From NCBI GenBank assembly GCA_902363045.1, contig CABIYX010000020.1, positions 1 through 63,069 of the forward strand: a DNA stretch of 63,069 nucleotides, in the 5' to 3' direction. Source of the stretch: Clostridiales bacterium. GTDB lineage: Bacteria > Bacillota > Clostridia > Oscillospirales > Oscillospiraceae. Of this stretch, positions 49,172 to 59,049 are shown in pieces. The notes below the pieces were generated by a model. It was not told the origin of the DNA, made no database searches, and saw nothing but the letters and a program-made list of their open reading frames with translations. Positions within the stretch are counted from its first letter, which is position 1. Each line of letters opens with the position of its first letter. The translations under genes were made by a program, and so were the position numbers.

Positions 49172-50091
49172 TCGGTTTCCTCCTCACTCTCATGCTTCCG
49201 TTTGTAGAGCAGGCATCCGCCAATGACGCCGCCCGCGGCGAATACCACACCCAGCGGCACCAGGATATAGGCCCAGTTAAACTGGACTGGACTGCTGCCC
49301 GAATCAGGGAGCGGCACCAGCGGCTCTATGGCTGTACCCTCGAAGATGGCCACATAGCGGGTCTTATTCAGGGCGATCCGGCTGACGGTGCCGCTGTAAT
49401 CGGCGGTGACCGTGTAGCCGGTCACATAGTTGCTGGTGGCGCTGCCGGTGTAGGTGGCGACTGCCGTAAAGCGGTCTCCCATGGCGTAGCCGTCTGTATT
49501 GGCGGTATTGTCCGTCTGCCAGCTGATATTCTGGAGGGTCAGGGTGCGGCCATTGTCCTCGATGGTCTTGGGGATGTTGGCGGTATCCTGGCTGGCCAGA
49601 TTGGGGTAGCTCCTGGTGGCAGACACCTCCCTGGTAGAACTCCCGTATCCGGCCACCTCCACCTGGACGGTGTCCAGCTGGAGGGTCAGCACGCCGGAGA
49701 GCCCGTCCTCGGTGATAAACTCCTTCTCCTGGGGGAGCAGAGCCAGCACGGACTCCATGTCCTTGCTCTTGCTCTCCAGAGAGACGGTCTCTGTATGCTG
49801 ACGGCTCTCGTTCTCCGGCAGTTCCTGCTTGAGCAGGTCGATGAGGGTATAGCGGAACCCATCCTGCTCGAAATCAGACCGGGGAATGCCGGCGGGGTCC
49901 TCCTCCGGCCCCAGGTCATAATACTTGCGGATCTCTGTGCCATCCTCGCTCCGGGACACGGAGGTGGGGTAGCAGATCTCCGGGGGCGCAGACGACTGGG
50001 AAATCACAACCGACTCCGCGGCGAAGGCGGAAGGGGACAGTGCCATGGTCAGGCACAGGACCGCGGCACAGAGTGCGAGTTTTCGTTTCAT
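49168..50091 (-). CDS. Membrane-anchored surface protein with LPDSG sorting-like signal
   Basis: In this 307-residue protein, residues 1-24 are a signal peptide (CAAVLCLTMALSPSAFAA). The extracellular part is Ser/Thr-rich with VEVAGYGSSTREVSATRSYP and repeated strand patterns. It ends with LPDSG, a membrane helix (ILVPLGVVFAAGGVIGGCLL) and YKRKHESEEE, the standard sortase-substrate layout with LPxSG in place of LPxTG. It is coupled to the sortase gene. Probably anchors or scaffolds the surface structure. Confidence 0.75.
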   Translation of the reverse strand: MKRKLALCAAVLCLTMALSPSAFAAESVVISQSSAPPEICYPTSVSRSEDGTEIRKYYDLGPEEDPAGIPRSDFEQDGFRYTLIDLLKQELPENESRQHTETVSLESKSKDMESVLALLPQEKEFITEDGLSGVLTLQLDTVQVEVAGYGSSTREVSATRSYPNLASQDTANIPKTIEDNGRTLTLQNISWQTDNTANTDGYAMGDRFTAVATYTGSATSNYVTGYTVTADYSGTVSRIALNKTRYVAIFEGTAIEPLVPLPDSGSSPVQFNWAYILVPLGVVFAAGGVIGGCLLYKRKHESEEETE

Positions 50092-50112
50092 ATCAGCTTT
50101 CTCTCCTTCCTG

Positions 50113-50481
50113 TCACATCGACATGCCGTCCATCTCGGGGCTGTTTTGCTCCGTGGCCTCGTTATGGTGCTGGTTGAGTCCCTGATCCAGCTCCATCCGG
50201 TAGGCGTCCAAAACGGCCTGGTCGAAGGGCTGTTTGAATTCCGGGGTGCAGGGGAAACAGATGTCCCGATATTCGCCTTTGACCTGGCGGCTGGGCATGG
50301 AGACGAAGGGGCCGTTTCTGCCCTCCTTCACCTGGACCCCGCGGATGGCGAAGCACCCGTTCAGGTTGACCGAGGCGTCTGCCAGGATGGGGCCCTTGAC
50401 GCTGGGACGGTAGATCTTCACATTGATCTGCATGGGCAGCTGCTCAAAATTGGGGTTCTGATGGTTGATAGTCTGTTTCAT
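50113..50481 (-). CDS. spoVG: SpoVG-like protein
   Basis: This 122-residue protein matches SpoVG: INVKIYRPSVKGPILADASV, GCFAIRGVQVKEGRNGPFVS and MPSRQVKGEYRDICFP. SpoVG proteins bind nucleic acid and affect many genes; copies on conjugative elements are common. Unlike chromosomal SpoVG, it ends with an extension QNSPEMDGMSM, part of the shared tail set. Its start overlaps the gene upstream by four bases. Confidence 0.9.
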   Translation of the reverse strand: MKQTINHQNPNFEQLPMQINVKIYRPSVKGPILADASVNLNGCFAIRGVQVKEGRNGPFVSMPSRQVKGEYRDICFPCTPEFKQPFDQAVLDAYRMELDQGLNQHHNEATEQNSPEMDGMSM

Positions 50482-51125
50482 CGCTCACTTCTCCCTTTCT
50501 CTTTTTTCAGCCGTTCCAGGGTGTGGAGGGCTATCCGGTCATACTCCCAGGGTTCTACCTCCAGGGAGAGGTAGGCGCCCTGCTCGTTGATCCCATCGGC
50601 TCGATATTTCAACACCAAGGGCATCGGCTCGGTTTTGCGATTCAGAATGCCGGGAGATACCCAGCCTGTCCCGGCCACATAGACCTGGCGGATGGCGGAC
50701 TGGGCCTCGCCGGACAGATTCAGCCATAAAAATTTCCCCTGAAGGTCCTGCGGCAGACCATCCGGGGAGGGAATGGGTTCGATTACATTGCCTTTGATGC
50801 GATAGCGCAGGCCCATGGCCGTGATACAGGCGCCAGTGGCGCTGGCGGCCTCCGGTTCCTGTGCCCAGAGGGGGAAACAGCTGTAGTCCGAGGCCAGCAC
50901 ATCTTCTCCTTCCTGATCGTCCGGGAACAGGGGAAGGCACTTTACCAGCTCCAGGACATGGATTCCGTCTGTGAGTCCCAGCACTCTGATCCCGGCAGCA
51001 GGCAGGGATTGGTAGCGGGCCAGAGCCTCCTCCAGTGTGGAAAACTGCTCCACGCTCCGGCCCTTTCGCAGAGACCGCTTGGGGGGCAGGCGCAGATCGT
51101 CAATGGTGTAATAGGAAATGTTCAT
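50478..51125 (-). CDS. Uncharacterised element protein (215 aa)
   Basis: ATG 51123-51125 (MNISYYTIDDLRLPP) follows GAGGTGATTGATAGAC. Residues 1-70 (RSLRKGRSVEQFSTLEEALA, RYQSLPAAGIRVLGL) look like a small domain shared by several of these element proteins of the polyvalent type. The C-terminal half has GLRYRIKGNVIEPIPSPDGL and ends KKEKGRSER, without the Met tail. Cytoplasmic. Function unknown. Confidence 0.65.
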   Translation of the reverse strand: MNISYYTIDDLRLPPKRSLRKGRSVEQFSTLEEALARYQSLPAAGIRVLGLTDGIHVLELVKCLPLFPDDQEGEDVLASDYSCFPLWAQEPEAASATGACITAMGLRYRIKGNVIEPIPSPDGLPQDLQGKFLWLNLSGEAQSAIRQVYVAGTGWVSPGILNRKTEPMPLVLKYRADGINEQGAYLSLEVEPWEYDRIALHTLERLKKEKGRSER

Positions 51126-51139
51126 GTCTATCAATCACC

Positions 51140-51877
51140 TCATTCCATGGTCATCCCACCCATCGCGGGGGAGTCGTTGTTCTGTTCCTGCCCTTTCAGC
51201 TCCATCAGCTTTTCCTTTGCCCACTCCGGAAGGAATTCGTCCTTCAGCGCGCCGATAAAGTCTGTTCGGTTCCAGCGGGTCATCTCTCCATCCCCCAGGC
51301 AGGTGCAGCGGATGGAACGGCCAATGGCTTTGGGGCTGCACCCAAAGCCATCGTGGGCGTACCAGAGCTGAGCTTGGGGTGTCCAGTAGGTTTCCTTCAG
51401 GGTATCCGAAGAGAGCACCAGCACCTTTCCCTCGTAGTTCAGATCTTCAAAGGAGTTTGGTTCACACTGGCTGGGTCCAAAGAGTCCAAGCGCCCGATAT
51501 GCCGTGCGGTATTGGTCCACCACTCCATCCAGTACAGCGGAGCGGGTTGGCACCACAAAGCTGAGATTGTGGAGTTTATCTGGTGGGATATAGATTTGAC
51601 TGGCCCATGCTTTATTCTCGGAACTGTACTGGCCACCCCATTCCAATTGCTGAACCGTGTTGGCCAGCACCCAGGCTGTCCGCTTATAGCCGAACTCTTG
51701 GATAACTTCGGTCAGGCATTTCTTGTCCAGATGGTCGCCGTCGTAGTGCTGTCGTACGGCTTTCTGAATGGCATCCTTGCAGTCAATGTTCTCCAGATAA
51801 CTGGCCCTCCACAGAGACTGTTCTCCCCGTCGGCAGGCCTCCTCCGCGGAATATGGGTAGAGATACGTCTCACGCAT
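51140..51877 (-). CDS. DUF3849-domain protein with Met tail
   Basis: ATG 51875-51877 (MRETYLYPYSAEEAC) gives 245 residues. The N-terminal 110 residues match DUF3849: LYPYSAEEACRRGEQSLWRA, NIDCKDAIQKAVRQHYDGDH, EFGYKRTAWVLANTVQQLEW, YIPPDK and LDGVVDQYRTAYRALGLFG. The second half holds a WYAHDGFGCSPKAIGRSIRC segment typical of these element proteins. It ends NNDSPAMGGMTME, one of the clearest tails. Probably antirestriction-related cargo, by company. Confidence 0.8.
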   Translation of the reverse strand: MRETYLYPYSAEEACRRGEQSLWRASYLENIDCKDAIQKAVRQHYDGDHLDKKCLTEVIQEFGYKRTAWVLANTVQQLEWGGQYSSENKAWASQIYIPPDKLHNLSFVVPTRSAVLDGVVDQYRTAYRALGLFGPSQCEPNSFEDLNYEGKVLVLSSDTLKETYWTPQAQLWYAHDGFGCSPKAIGRSIRCTCLGDGEMTRWNRTDFIGALKDEFLPEWAKEKLMELKGQEQNNDSPAMGGMTME

Positions 51878-52412
51878 GATTTTTCTCCTGACGCATCTGC
51901 CGCCGGAGGGCATCCAGGTCCACATTGCCCTCCTGGAGCATAGCGCGGAAGCCTTCGTCGAACTCCTGCAGCGGGTCTTCCTCTCTGTGCTCGCTGGGGT
52001 CATCATCTTCTGCCTTGGATACGATCACCCGGCCGTCCTCCGCAACGGCCTCCAGGCTGTCCGCCTCATCCAGTCCGGCCAGTTCCAGTAGACAGGTGGG
52101 GATGGTCAGGCCGGGATCGTCCATTTCATCTTCCTCCTCAAGGGTGTCCTCACACTCGGGAAATTCCGCCCCTTCCTGGCTGAATACCGCCAGCTGGAGG
52201 AGCAGAGATGCGGCAGTGGAGGTGAGGAACTGGAGAAGGTGCAGGCATTCCAGGGTACTCAATGCATTCCGTGCCGCCAGGACATATCCGCCGCCTGTGT
52301 GGAGGATCAGCTCCTCCGCGTCCGCAAGGCCGGAGAGCTGGAGGGCAGCGCGGGGGATCGTCAGGGTCTTGTTCTCAGGATTGTGGTAGAGCTTAAAATA
52401 CATAGGTTTCAT
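51870..52412 (-). CDS. AbrB/MazE-like swapped-hairpin protein
   Basis: ATG 52410-52412 (MKPMYFKLYHNPENK) follows GGGAGAATTTG; 180 residues. Two swapped-hairpin units are visible: LTIPRAALQLSGLADAEELI near residue 18 and LTIPTCLLELAGLDEADSLE near 115. The linker is acidic. Such proteins bind DNA as regulators or antitoxins. It overlaps both neighbours by eight to 20 bases, so it is tightly coupled. Confidence 0.75.
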   Translation of the reverse strand: MKPMYFKLYHNPENKTLTIPRAALQLSGLADAEELILHTGGGYVLAARNALSTLECLHLLQFLTSTAASLLLQLAVFSQEGAEFPECEDTLEEEDEMDDPGLTIPTCLLELAGLDEADSLEAVAEDGRVIVSKAEDDDPSEHREEDPLQEFDEGFRAMLQEGNVDLDALRRQMRQEKNHA

Positions 52413-53235
52413 CAAATTCTCCCTTCTGAAAGTCAAACAGATTGATTTGTGTTGTGGCATGAGCGCGCTCCGCCATGTCATAGTTGGCGATGAGCAGCTC
52501 GGAAAATTGGCAGTTAGGGTCGTATCGCTGTCGGATGTTGTTCAGCCGGGTCACCGGCTCGATCTGGATGCCGGGGGCATCGTACAGCCCCCGGATGAAG
52601 GCATCGTCGTTGTAGGACAGCAGGAACTTGCCTTCCATGGACAGCAGGGCATCCCGCAGGCGGATGTGGTCCCGTTCCGTGAAGCCGTCCTCACCGATGT
52701 TCTGGTAATACCCCTCTGTGGCGTGGTAGGGTGGGTCGCAGTAGAAGAAGGTCACTGGGCGGTCATAGTGCCGGATCAGTGTTTGGAAGTCTTGGTTTTC
52801 CACCACCACATCCGCCAGCCGTCGGTGGGCCTGCTCAATGAGCGGGAAGTTGCTCCACATATCGTGAGGCTGGCTGGCAAAGCTGGTGAGAGCGGCGGCG
52901 TAGCTCTGGCGGATGACCTGGTAAAACCAGGCCGCCCGCTGAATATCCGTGGTGCGCTTACGGCGCAGAGCCAGCCGCGCCCGCTCGAAGTCCTCCCTGG
53001 AATTGAGGACATATTTCAGGGCGTTGATCAGCAGATCCGGCTTGTCCCGCACACAGCGGTACAGGTTGGCGAGGAGGCCGTTGTAGTCGTTGTAGACCTC
53101 GAAGTCGTTGCCGGGGGCTTTATGAAACAGCACCCAGCCGCCGCCTCCGAACACCTCCACATACCGCTCATAGAACAGGGGAAATCGCTTCACTACTTCC
53201 TCCCGCAGAGCTTTCTTCCCGCCCACCCAGCTCAT
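52393..53235 (-). CDS. D12-class adenine-N6 DNA methyltransferase
   Basis: In this 280-residue protein, motif I is VFGGGGWVLF (27-36) and motif IV is DPPY (167-170), preceded by TFFYC, the Dam/D12 order. It also has SWVGGKKALR and NDYNGLLANLYRC typical of the class. It would methylate adenine and could shield element DNA from restriction. The nearest RBS (GGAGGTGATCC) suits an in-frame CTG at 53247 better than the ATG at 53235, so the true start may be four codons upstream. It lacks the Met tail. Confidence 0.9.
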   Translation of the reverse strand: MSWVGGKKALREEVVKRFPLFYERYVEVFGGGGWVLFHKAPGNDFEVYNDYNGLLANLYRCVRDKPDLLINALKYVLNSREDFERARLALRRKRTTDIQRAAWFYQVIRQSYAAALTSFASQPHDMWSNFPLIEQAHRRLADVVVENQDFQTLIRHYDRPVTFFYCDPPYHATEGYYQNIGEDGFTERDHIRLRDALLSMEGKFLLSYNDDAFIRGLYDAPGIQIEPVTRLNNIRQRYDPNCQFSELLIANYDMAERAHATTQINLFDFQKGEFDETYVF

Positions 53236-53243
53236 AAAACTGT

Positions 53244-53576
53244 TCAGGGGGGATCACCTCCGTCCAGCGGGAGGCAGGTCTGCTCCGTGTCGAACCGTTC
53301 CAGGGAGCGGTTCAGCCCGCGGATAGCGGCGGCGATGCCACTGATCCGCCGGGTCAGATGGGCGATGGTGGCCCGAACCTCCTGTTCTGTGGCGGCGTAG
53401 AAGTAACCGCTCCCGCTGCTGGCGATGGGTACGCCGTCCCGCCGCAGCTGATTGACCAGATGGCGCACCTCGATGCCCTTGATGCCGAAGGTCAGCTCCA
53501 GTTCCCGGCTGGTGGCGGCGTTGAACTCTCCCAGATGATACTGCTCCAGATATTCCGCCAGCCGTTCTTTTTCCAT
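53244..53576 (-). CDS. Winged-helix-like protein (110 aa)
   Basis: ATG follows AAAGGAGCGACT. Residues 20-60 (SRELELTFGIKGIEVRHLVN, LRRDGVPIASSGSGYFYA) form a winged helix like that of replication or restriction-control proteins. The rest is helical (ATIAHLTRRISGIAAAIRGL). Common beside Dam-like genes in these elements. Stop overlaps the region before the methyltransferase start. Confidence 0.7.
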   Translation of the reverse strand: MEKERLAEYLEQYHLGEFNAATSRELELTFGIKGIEVRHLVNQLRRDGVPIASSGSGYFYAATEQEVRATIAHLTRRISGIAAAIRGLNRSLERFDTEQTCLPLDGGDPP

Positions 53577-53617
53577 AGTCGCTCCTTTCCGGGACCTGAT
53601 TTCCCGAAAAAGGGCGC

Positions 53618-53656
53618 AAAAAAAGAAGGGGCCGTCCCCATTCGGAAAACGGCCCC
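53618..53656 (-). terminator. Rho-independent terminator
   Basis: GGGGCCGT (53628-53635) pairs with ACGGCCCC (53649-53656); on the minus strand TTCTTTTTTTG follows (A-run 53618-53624 on plus). It separates the 94-residue protein gene from the winged-helix gene. Confidence 0.82.
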
Positions 53657-53686
53657 TGCATGATTTCAGATACTGTTCTGCTTATT

Positions 53687-53971
53687 TTATTTGATCACCC
53701 CCAGACCCCGCAGCAGTTGGACACAGTCCTTTGCCCCTTGGATGTAGAGGCAGCGGCGCTGTTTCTGCGCCACGCGATTGAGCTGCGTGATGTAATCCAG
53801 CATCAGCGTCCGCTGGGTTTCCTCCAGCCGGAGGTCACGGCGGATCTCGTCGCTGATATCGGACATTCTTTCTTCTGCCAGTCCATCCGGCTCGACGCGG
53901 TCCAACTCCCGCAGAGCCTGCTCGATGAGCTGGTCCAGGGTATCTTCGGCGATTTGTTTGCGTTCGTCCAT
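53687..53971 (-). CDS. Small helical protein (94 aa), DUF6809-like
   Basis: ATG 53969-53971 (MDERKQIAEDTLDQL) follows AAAGGAGGCACAGCCG. The product is a helical bundle (LIEQALRELDRVEPDGLAEE, TQRTLMLDYITQLNRVAQKQ) ending YIQGAKDCVQLLRGLGVIK. The layout suggests DUF6809 or a related small family; the assignment is weak. Upstream reading frame to 54130 overlaps the ArdA-like gene and is not used. Confidence 0.55.
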   Translation of the reverse strand: MDERKQIAEDTLDQLIEQALRELDRVEPDGLAEERMSDISDEIRRDLRLEETQRTLMLDYITQLNRVAQKQRRCLYIQGAKDCVQLLRGLGVIK

Positions 53972-54050
53972 CGGCTGTGCCTCCTTTGCCGCAAACACTA
54001 CCACACTCCGGGCGGAATAGCCATACCAATATCCAACAAAATTGCGGCGG

Positions 54051-55091
54051 TTACATGGACATGGAGGGGCTGTTGGATTGCTTCGGCTGGCTGTACTCAT
54101 AGGAGATCTCGCCGCCGTTCCACGCGACATATCCGTGGTCTGTGGCGGACAGCCCGTGCTGGTTCATATACTCCTCGGCGTAGGCTCTGCAGTCAAAGCA
54201 CTCCGCCAGCAGGCCGGACTTTGGGATGACGCCGTCCCGGACAGCCAGTTCCCGGCCATACTCCGCCAAGTCTAAACCACGGGGGACGAAGGCATACTGC
54301 CGGAGGTTCTGGGCATAATCCAGAGCCTGATCCAGCCGGTGGCAGTCCTCCAGTTCCAGCACCGCCTGCCACTTGTCCAGCCAGTGGGGTTCTCCCTGGC
54401 CCCGCTCCGCCCAGGCATAGCCGAAGTCGATAGCGTGGCGCACCAGCTCACCTGCGGAGGCATACTGGTCGGGGATCTCCTCCAGCTGGGGCAGGCAGCA
54501 GTCCGCCTCCAGCACGATGCATTCGCTGAGCGTTTCCGCGTGGAGTTCGTCCAGCCCCAGCAGCAGTTCGTCCGGGTGGGCGGCGTCCATGTGGTCCCCG
54601 GTATCGGGGAAACCCACCCATACACCCTCCATGTTTTCCCGACTGGCCAGCCTGACCCGGATGGCATAGTCCCCGACCGCCGGCTGAAGGAGCTGAGATG
54701 TTTCCGGCATGGGGATCATGAGGGAGGATTTCCGTACATAGTGACCCTGGCAAAAGATCCCTTTGTCCCGTTCCCGGTAGGCCGTGCCTACCTGTTCCGC
54801 GTTGAGGAAGGGAATAGCCTCCGGTGAGGGGCGCTCCAGGTGTTCCAGGACGAACCGGCCCAGGGCCTCGTCGTCCCCGGCTCCGTAGTACAGATCAAAG
54901 CAGGGAAGCTGGTTCGCCAGTTCCATCACACGGTCAGCTTGCGTCGGGCGCTCCAGTTCCAGCGCGCCGGTGAACAGGAGCCTCTCTTTTTCTGTCATAT
55001 TGGCAAACCGCAACTCCAGCCAATCATGCTCCGATTTGGTCATTTCCATGCCGTCCAGCAGATCGAACAGCCTGTCCTGATGATTTAACAC
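54051..55091 (-). CDS. ArdA-like antirestriction protein with Met tail
   Basis: In this 346-residue protein, the N-terminal part (RFANMTEKERLLFTGALELE, NQLPCFDLYYGAGDDEALGR, KGIFCQGHYVRKSS) and the C-terminal part (LAEYGRELAVRDGVIPKSGL, CFDCRAYAEEYMNQHGLSAT, DHGYVAWNGGEISYEY) each resemble ArdA-like modules. They show the late YxAYGxx-L-xxxGxFTDxGYV pattern. ArdA proteins mimic DNA and inhibit type I restriction enzymes. It ends SNSPSMSM, in the shared tail set. One of three ArdA-like proteins here. Confidence 0.7.
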   Translation of the reverse strand: MLNHQDRLFDLLDGMEMTKSEHDWLELRFANMTEKERLLFTGALELERPTQADRVMELANQLPCFDLYYGAGDDEALGRFVLEHLERPSPEAIPFLNAEQVGTAYRERDKGIFCQGHYVRKSSLMIPMPETSQLLQPAVGDYAIRVRLASRENMEGVWVGFPDTGDHMDAAHPDELLLGLDELHAETLSECIVLEADCCLPQLEEIPDQYASAGELVRHAIDFGYAWAERGQGEPHWLDKWQAVLELEDCHRLDQALDYAQNLRQYAFVPRGLDLAEYGRELAVRDGVIPKSGLLAECFDCRAYAEEYMNQHGLSATDHGYVAWNGGEISYEYSQPKQSNSPSMSM

Positions 55092-55693
55092 AGATGCATC
55101 CCTCCCTTTGCTTCCTCTGTTTGCCCGGCCGCGCTCTCTGTTTGAATCGCCTGTTCAAGAACGCGAAATGGACTCCATCTGCCGCAGCAGGGGCAGGCGA
55201 CGGTCCCATTGTCAGAGGCATCGATCTGTTCCTGAGTGACTACGCCGGGTTTTTGACAGCACTCGTTGACCACGGTCACCAGATGGGCCGTTTGCAAGAT
55301 CTCCGGCCGGTACTGGCGGTTGAAGGGGACAAAGTCTACCCAGCGGGGATGATCGAAGATGCGGTCAACATGGAGCTGCAGTGCCTTTTTCCGGATCTCA
55401 CCGGCGGATTCCTTGAGAAAGTTCCGCTCTGAACACCACTGGGTCAAATATCCCAGCAGCTCCTGTTCGCCCTTTCCTCGGATCAGCTTCTCCGCCGCCT
55501 GGTACCAGACGGACTCCTCGATCTCCCCGATGCGGGTTTTGATGCCGGACCAGGAGCTGTACTTCTTATCGCAGCCGGAGCCGGTGCTGACGCTCTGGAA
55601 GGTTCCGTATTTCCACCGGAGATCCTCAAATTCCAGTTTGGAGAAGTCGATCCCCCGCAGATCACGGATGCGTCGACTCTCGAAATCCAGCAT
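55085..55693 (-). CDS. Uncharacterised element protein with CPCC zinc knuckle
   Basis: ATG 55691-55693 (MLDFESRRIRDLRGI) follows GGGAGGGATGTGAGC; 202 residues. Segments include FEDLRWKYGTFQSVSTGSGC, RGKGEQELLGYLTQWCSERN, DHPRWVDFVPFNRQYRPEIL and a late CPCCGRWSPF that may bind zinc. It ends TEEAKGGMHLC, close to the shared tail, and its stop overlaps the ArdA-like gene. Function unknown. Confidence 0.65.
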   Translation of the reverse strand: MLDFESRRIRDLRGIDFSKLEFEDLRWKYGTFQSVSTGSGCDKKYSSWSGIKTRIGEIEESVWYQAAEKLIRGKGEQELLGYLTQWCSERNFLKESAGEIRKKALQLHVDRIFDHPRWVDFVPFNRQYRPEILQTAHLVTVVNECCQKPGVVTQEQIDASDNGTVACPCCGRWSPFRVLEQAIQTESAAGQTEEAKGGMHLC

Positions 55694-55695
55694 GC

Positions 55696-56943
55696 TCACA
55701 TCCCTCCCATCTGGGGACTGTCCATCGCCTGGGGCTCCCGCTGGAAGACCGGCAGCTGGCCGTTGTCCTTCCGGCGGAACAGGCCATAGTCGGTGATGGC
55801 CGCGTGGTTCTCCTCCAGCATCTGCCGTCCAACCATAGCGGCCTGGGGTGTCTGGAACAGTTCCTCCGGCAGATCCGGGTACTTCTCCCGCAAGACCACC
55901 TCCGCATAATCCCAGGTCGCGGCCACATCCGGTCGGAGGTCGTAATCGTCCAGACCGTGCATGAGCTGGATGGCGTCCTGCAGGCTGGGGCACCCGGCCA
56001 CAGACAGCAGAGCCTTGTACTTGACCCAGTCCGCCTCATGCCAGCTCTGCTTTTTCTGTGCCAGGTTTGCTGCGAATTCGCTTGCCATGCCGATGCCGCC
56101 CTCCTGTTCGATGGCGTCATCGACCGCATCTCGCAGAGAGGGGATCTCACAGTCGATACAGCGGAAGGCGCACTCGTCCAGTGAGGCCGCGTCTACCTCT
56201 CCCACTGCCCGCCAGATGTCGGCGTCTGAAGCGGGGAGGTTCAAGATAGTGGTCTTATCGTTATCATAGCTGGGATCGTCAAAAAATCCCTTGCGTACCT
56301 CCAGCACCACCGGGGCGCTGGGGCGGGCAAAGCAGAACATCTCGCCCTTCCGATATACCTCTTTGAAGTCACTGCCAGGCTCCGCGTAGCCCCGGCTGGT
56401 GAACACACCGCTGTGCTCCTCCTGGTGCTGTTCCCCCAGCAGCTCCAGCAACCTCTCCCGAAAGCTGCTGTCCTCCTCCATGGTATCCACCAGGGCCATG
56501 GCCTCCTCCGAGAGCATCTCCCCCTCATACAAAAGCGCCCCAAGCTCCTGGGTATTGGAGACTTGGGGCGCCAGAAGGCAAATATCCGCATTGAAGGTCA
56601 GGTTGATGAGGCGGGAGAGGGGAAAGGGAGCAGTGTGGTTTTCCTTCTCGATCTGGAGCAGGCCGTCCAGCCCCATCCGGTCATCCTCACCCAGCATGGT
56701 CAGTCGGAGGGCCAGCAGGTTCAACTCCAGCAGATCCACATTCCGACCGATCATATCCGCTGTGATACCGGGATAGCGGATCCTGGTCAGCTCATTGCGG
56801 CAAGTTTTGACGTCCTGGACACGGGCCTTCTGGAGCGCGTCACAAAGCTCCGCCTGGGTACACGGCATCGTCAGCACTGCGGAGGTCTTATAGCTTTCGG
56901 GCCCGCCGCTGCTGATCTCCACCTCGAAGATCTTCTTATCCAA
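55696..56943 (-). CDS. ArdA-like multidomain protein with Met tail
   Basis: In this 415-residue protein, the first half reads [40 protein letters not shown] and [20 protein letters not shown], then ENxxGVF-like [20 protein letters not shown], matching ArdA-type modules of Clostridial elements. The second half repeats the pattern ([40 protein letters not shown]). It ends MDSPQMGGM, the cleanest tail example. Likely DNA-mimic antirestriction protein. Confidence 0.7.
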   Translation of the reverse strand: MDKKIFEVEISSGGPESYKTSAVLTMPCTQAELCDALQKARVQDVKTCRNELTRIRYPGITADMIGRNVDLLELNLLALRLTMLGEDDRMGLDGLLQIEKENHTAPFPLSRLINLTFNADICLLAPQVSNTQELGALLYEGEMLSEEAMALVDTMEEDSSFRERLLELLGEQHQEEHSGVFTSRGYAEPGSDFKEVYRKGEMFCFARPSAPVVLEVRKGFFDDPSYDNDKTTILNLPASDADIWRAVGEVDAASLDECAFRCIDCEIPSLRDAVDDAIEQEGGIGMASEFAANLAQKKQSWHEADWVKYKALLSVAGCPSLQDAIQLMHGLDDYDLRPDVAATWDYAEVVLREKYPDLPEELFQTPQAAMVGRQMLEENHAAITDYGLFRRKDNGQLPVFQREPQAMDSPQMGGM

Positions 56944-57925
56944 GGGTCATCCCTCCCTCTGTCTGTTCCTCTCTCTGAATTTCATAATTGGCAGGATCCG
57001 CCCCAGGAACATCCCAGCCCGCCATGCTTCCGATCTCCATGGCCTGCCGCTGGGCGGGGGTGACGCCACGCCGCTCATTCAGCTCGTCTGCCAGCTCCAC
57101 GTTGCGCTCTTTGTCTCCGGTATCCCACTGGGAGGGATAGTAGCCGGACTCGCCCCGCCGGATGCAGATGAGTTGGCCGTTGGAGGCCAAGGTGGAGAAG
57201 CACAGCTCCGGCAGGCCCTCGGCGACCTTGGGGGCGAACCGCTCCTGCTCTGTTTGGATGCTCCAGTTGTCCCACTGCCACAGGTGAACATAGAGTTCGC
57301 CGCCATCAATCTCGATTTCTCTCTGCTCAAAGCCCTCGCCCCAGCCGTCGGATGCCTGGCCGGTGAGGTAGTCCTTTAGGGAGGAAAGTTCCTCCGGGGA
57401 GAGTTCCCCAACTACCCGGCATTCCGCCACGCCCCAGAGTTGGCCGTTGCGTTCCTCTGCGTTGAACTCCGCGGACCGCACTTTGACATTCAGGCTGTCC
57501 TGTTTATCGTACCAGCGCATAACGCCCCGTTCTTTCTCCTCCGGCATCCGGTTTCTGACCAGGGCGCCCCGGATATGGTCCTCGTAGTCCAGCAGCGTCC
57601 GGCCATCCCACTCCTCGCCCTCCTCGGACGTATCGCCCCACTCGTCCCGCGGGTAAAAGTCGGCGGTCAGGGGCAAATACAACTTGAGAAGAGTTGGCTC
57701 CGGCGGCTGGACGGAAAATCGATCCTCCCCGATGGCCACCCCCAACTCCCGGCCGTTGTCCCATTTCACGTGGAAGGTGCCCAGATCATCGATATGATCC
57801 AACGTCCCCATGGAACCTTCCGGGAGGGGATGGGGATCGTCCGCCATTTCAATCAATCGAATCCGGCTGCCTTTGGGATACTGCTCCCGCATGAACTCCA
57901 GCCACTCTCTCGGTACTTCTCGCAC
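56936..57925 (-). CDS. DUF4314/DUF6329-like protein with Met tail
   Basis: In this 329-residue protein, residues about 12-72 match DUF4314: [53 protein letters not shown]. Residues about 140-230 match DUF6329: [40 protein letters not shown]. The C-terminal part has [20 protein letters not shown], common in these proteins. It ends [12 protein letters not shown], a shared tail. It overlaps the upstream ArdA-like start by eight bases. Confidence 0.78.
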   Translation of the reverse strand: MREVPREWLEFMREQYPKGSRIRLIEMADDPHPLPEGSMGTLDHIDDLGTFHVKWDNGRELGVAIGEDRFSVQPPEPTLLKLYLPLTADFYPRDEWGDTSEEGEEWDGRTLLDYEDHIRGALVRNRMPEEKERGVMRWYDKQDSLNVKVRSAEFNAEERNGQLWGVAECRVVGELSPEELSSLKDYLTGQASDGWGEGFEQREIEIDGGELYVHLWQWDNWSIQTEQERFAPKVAEGLPELCFSTLASNGQLICIRRGESGYYPSQWDTGDKERNVELADELNERRGVTPAQRQAMEIGSMAGWDVPGADPANYEIQREEQTEGGMTLG

Positions 57926-57926
57926 T

Positions 57927-58967
57927 TCACATTCCTCCCATCGTTATGTCCTCTTGGGGCGCTGTCTGTTTCAGCTCCTGCCGGATAGTCTCCGCTGCAT
58001 CGGAAATGGCCGGGTCATCCCGGAAACTCTCCAGCCTGCGGTAGTCCTCAAAGAACTGCTGTTCTCCATCACAAAATCGAACCAAATCCACCGTGGCGAT
58101 CTCGTCCTTGGTGACGCCCAGCCTTTTCTCAGGCCGGTCGCTGTCTTGGTAGAGCTGTATCGCCCCATCCAGTGTCAAAGCCCTGTGGATCTCCTCCTTC
58201 GAAGTGTTGCAGTCAGTCATCACGAACCAGGAATAGGTGTGAGGCTTGCTGGGGTCCGCAGCATCCCGCAGGGCCTGCTTTCCGGCCTCAGTGAGACCAT
58301 AGTTGCAGACCCGGCGGGGGTTCTCCTCGCCGGCGAAGTCCAGCAGGATGTCGTCCACCGCCTTTTTCACCTCTGGAGCGACTGTCAGGGTCTCATAGCA
58401 AAATCCGGTGGTGTCCCGATAGGGCAGTTCCTCCCGGATGGCCTGGAGGTACTGCCCGGCATCGGTGAATTCCTGTTTCTCGCCGCTGGCATAGCTCACT
58501 CGGCCCACCAGCTTGTCCTGCCTGGCCATCTCCTGCTGGCGCAGGTCGTAGACATACAGATAGCCTTGGTAATCCCCCGGCCTGGGGGTACAGCGCAAGC
58601 AAAAACGGTAATGTTCTGTCTCCGAAATAAATCCGTAGACGCGGTCGTTTTCTGCAATTTCACCTCCGTTGTGCCAGCAATAGGTGTTCATGGCTGCCAA
58701 GTTCTTCAGCGGCCCGTCCTGCCGCATGGCATCCACAAATTTCTGCAGGGCCTCCTTGAACTCCGGGGTGTTGAATCGGTCTTCGTTGTGGGGCCACCAG
58801 GTGTGGTGGAATCCCTTCCCGCCGGAGCCGAAGTCCATACGGAGGTGGCCCACTGTGCCCAGTGCCTCGTCCCGCTCATCGTTGGAATAGAAAAGGCCCG
58901 CCTCCTCAACGGAAGCGGGCCGCAGGTCAAAGGGGGGCGTCTGTTGGAAACTACTTTGTTTTTTCAC
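57927..58967 (-). CDS. Uncharacterised element protein with Met tail
   Basis: I use GTG 58965-58967 after GAGGTGATCGAA (product [12 protein letters not shown]...), giving 346 residues; the longer ATG at 59012 lacks an RBS. Domains are not certain: [40 protein letters not shown] and [20 protein letters not shown]. The C-terminal half holds [20 protein letters not shown]. It ends [12 protein letters not shown]. Probably another polyvalent-type cargo protein. Confidence 0.68.
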   Translation of the reverse strand: MKKQSSFQQTPPFDLRPASVEEAGLFYSNDERDEALGTVGHLRMDFGSGGKGFHHTWWPHNEDRFNTPEFKEALQKFVDAMRQDGPLKNLAAMNTYCWHNGGEIAENDRVYGFISETEHYRFCLRCTPRPGDYQGYLYVYDLRQQEMARQDKLVGRVSYASGEKQEFTDAGQYLQAIREELPYRDTTGFCYETLTVAPEVKKAVDDILLDFAGEENPRRVCNYGLTEAGKQALRDAADPSKPHTYSWFVMTDCNTSKEEIHRALTLDGAIQLYQDSDRPEKRLGVTKDEIATVDLVRFCDGEQQFFEDYRRLESFRDDPAISDAAETIRQELKQTAPQEDITMGGM

Positions 58968-59049
58968 TTCGATCACCTCGTTTCTGTTTTTTGAACACAA
59001 CCAATACCACAACTTGTGATGAAAGTCTACTACAAATCGTGGAGAAAAT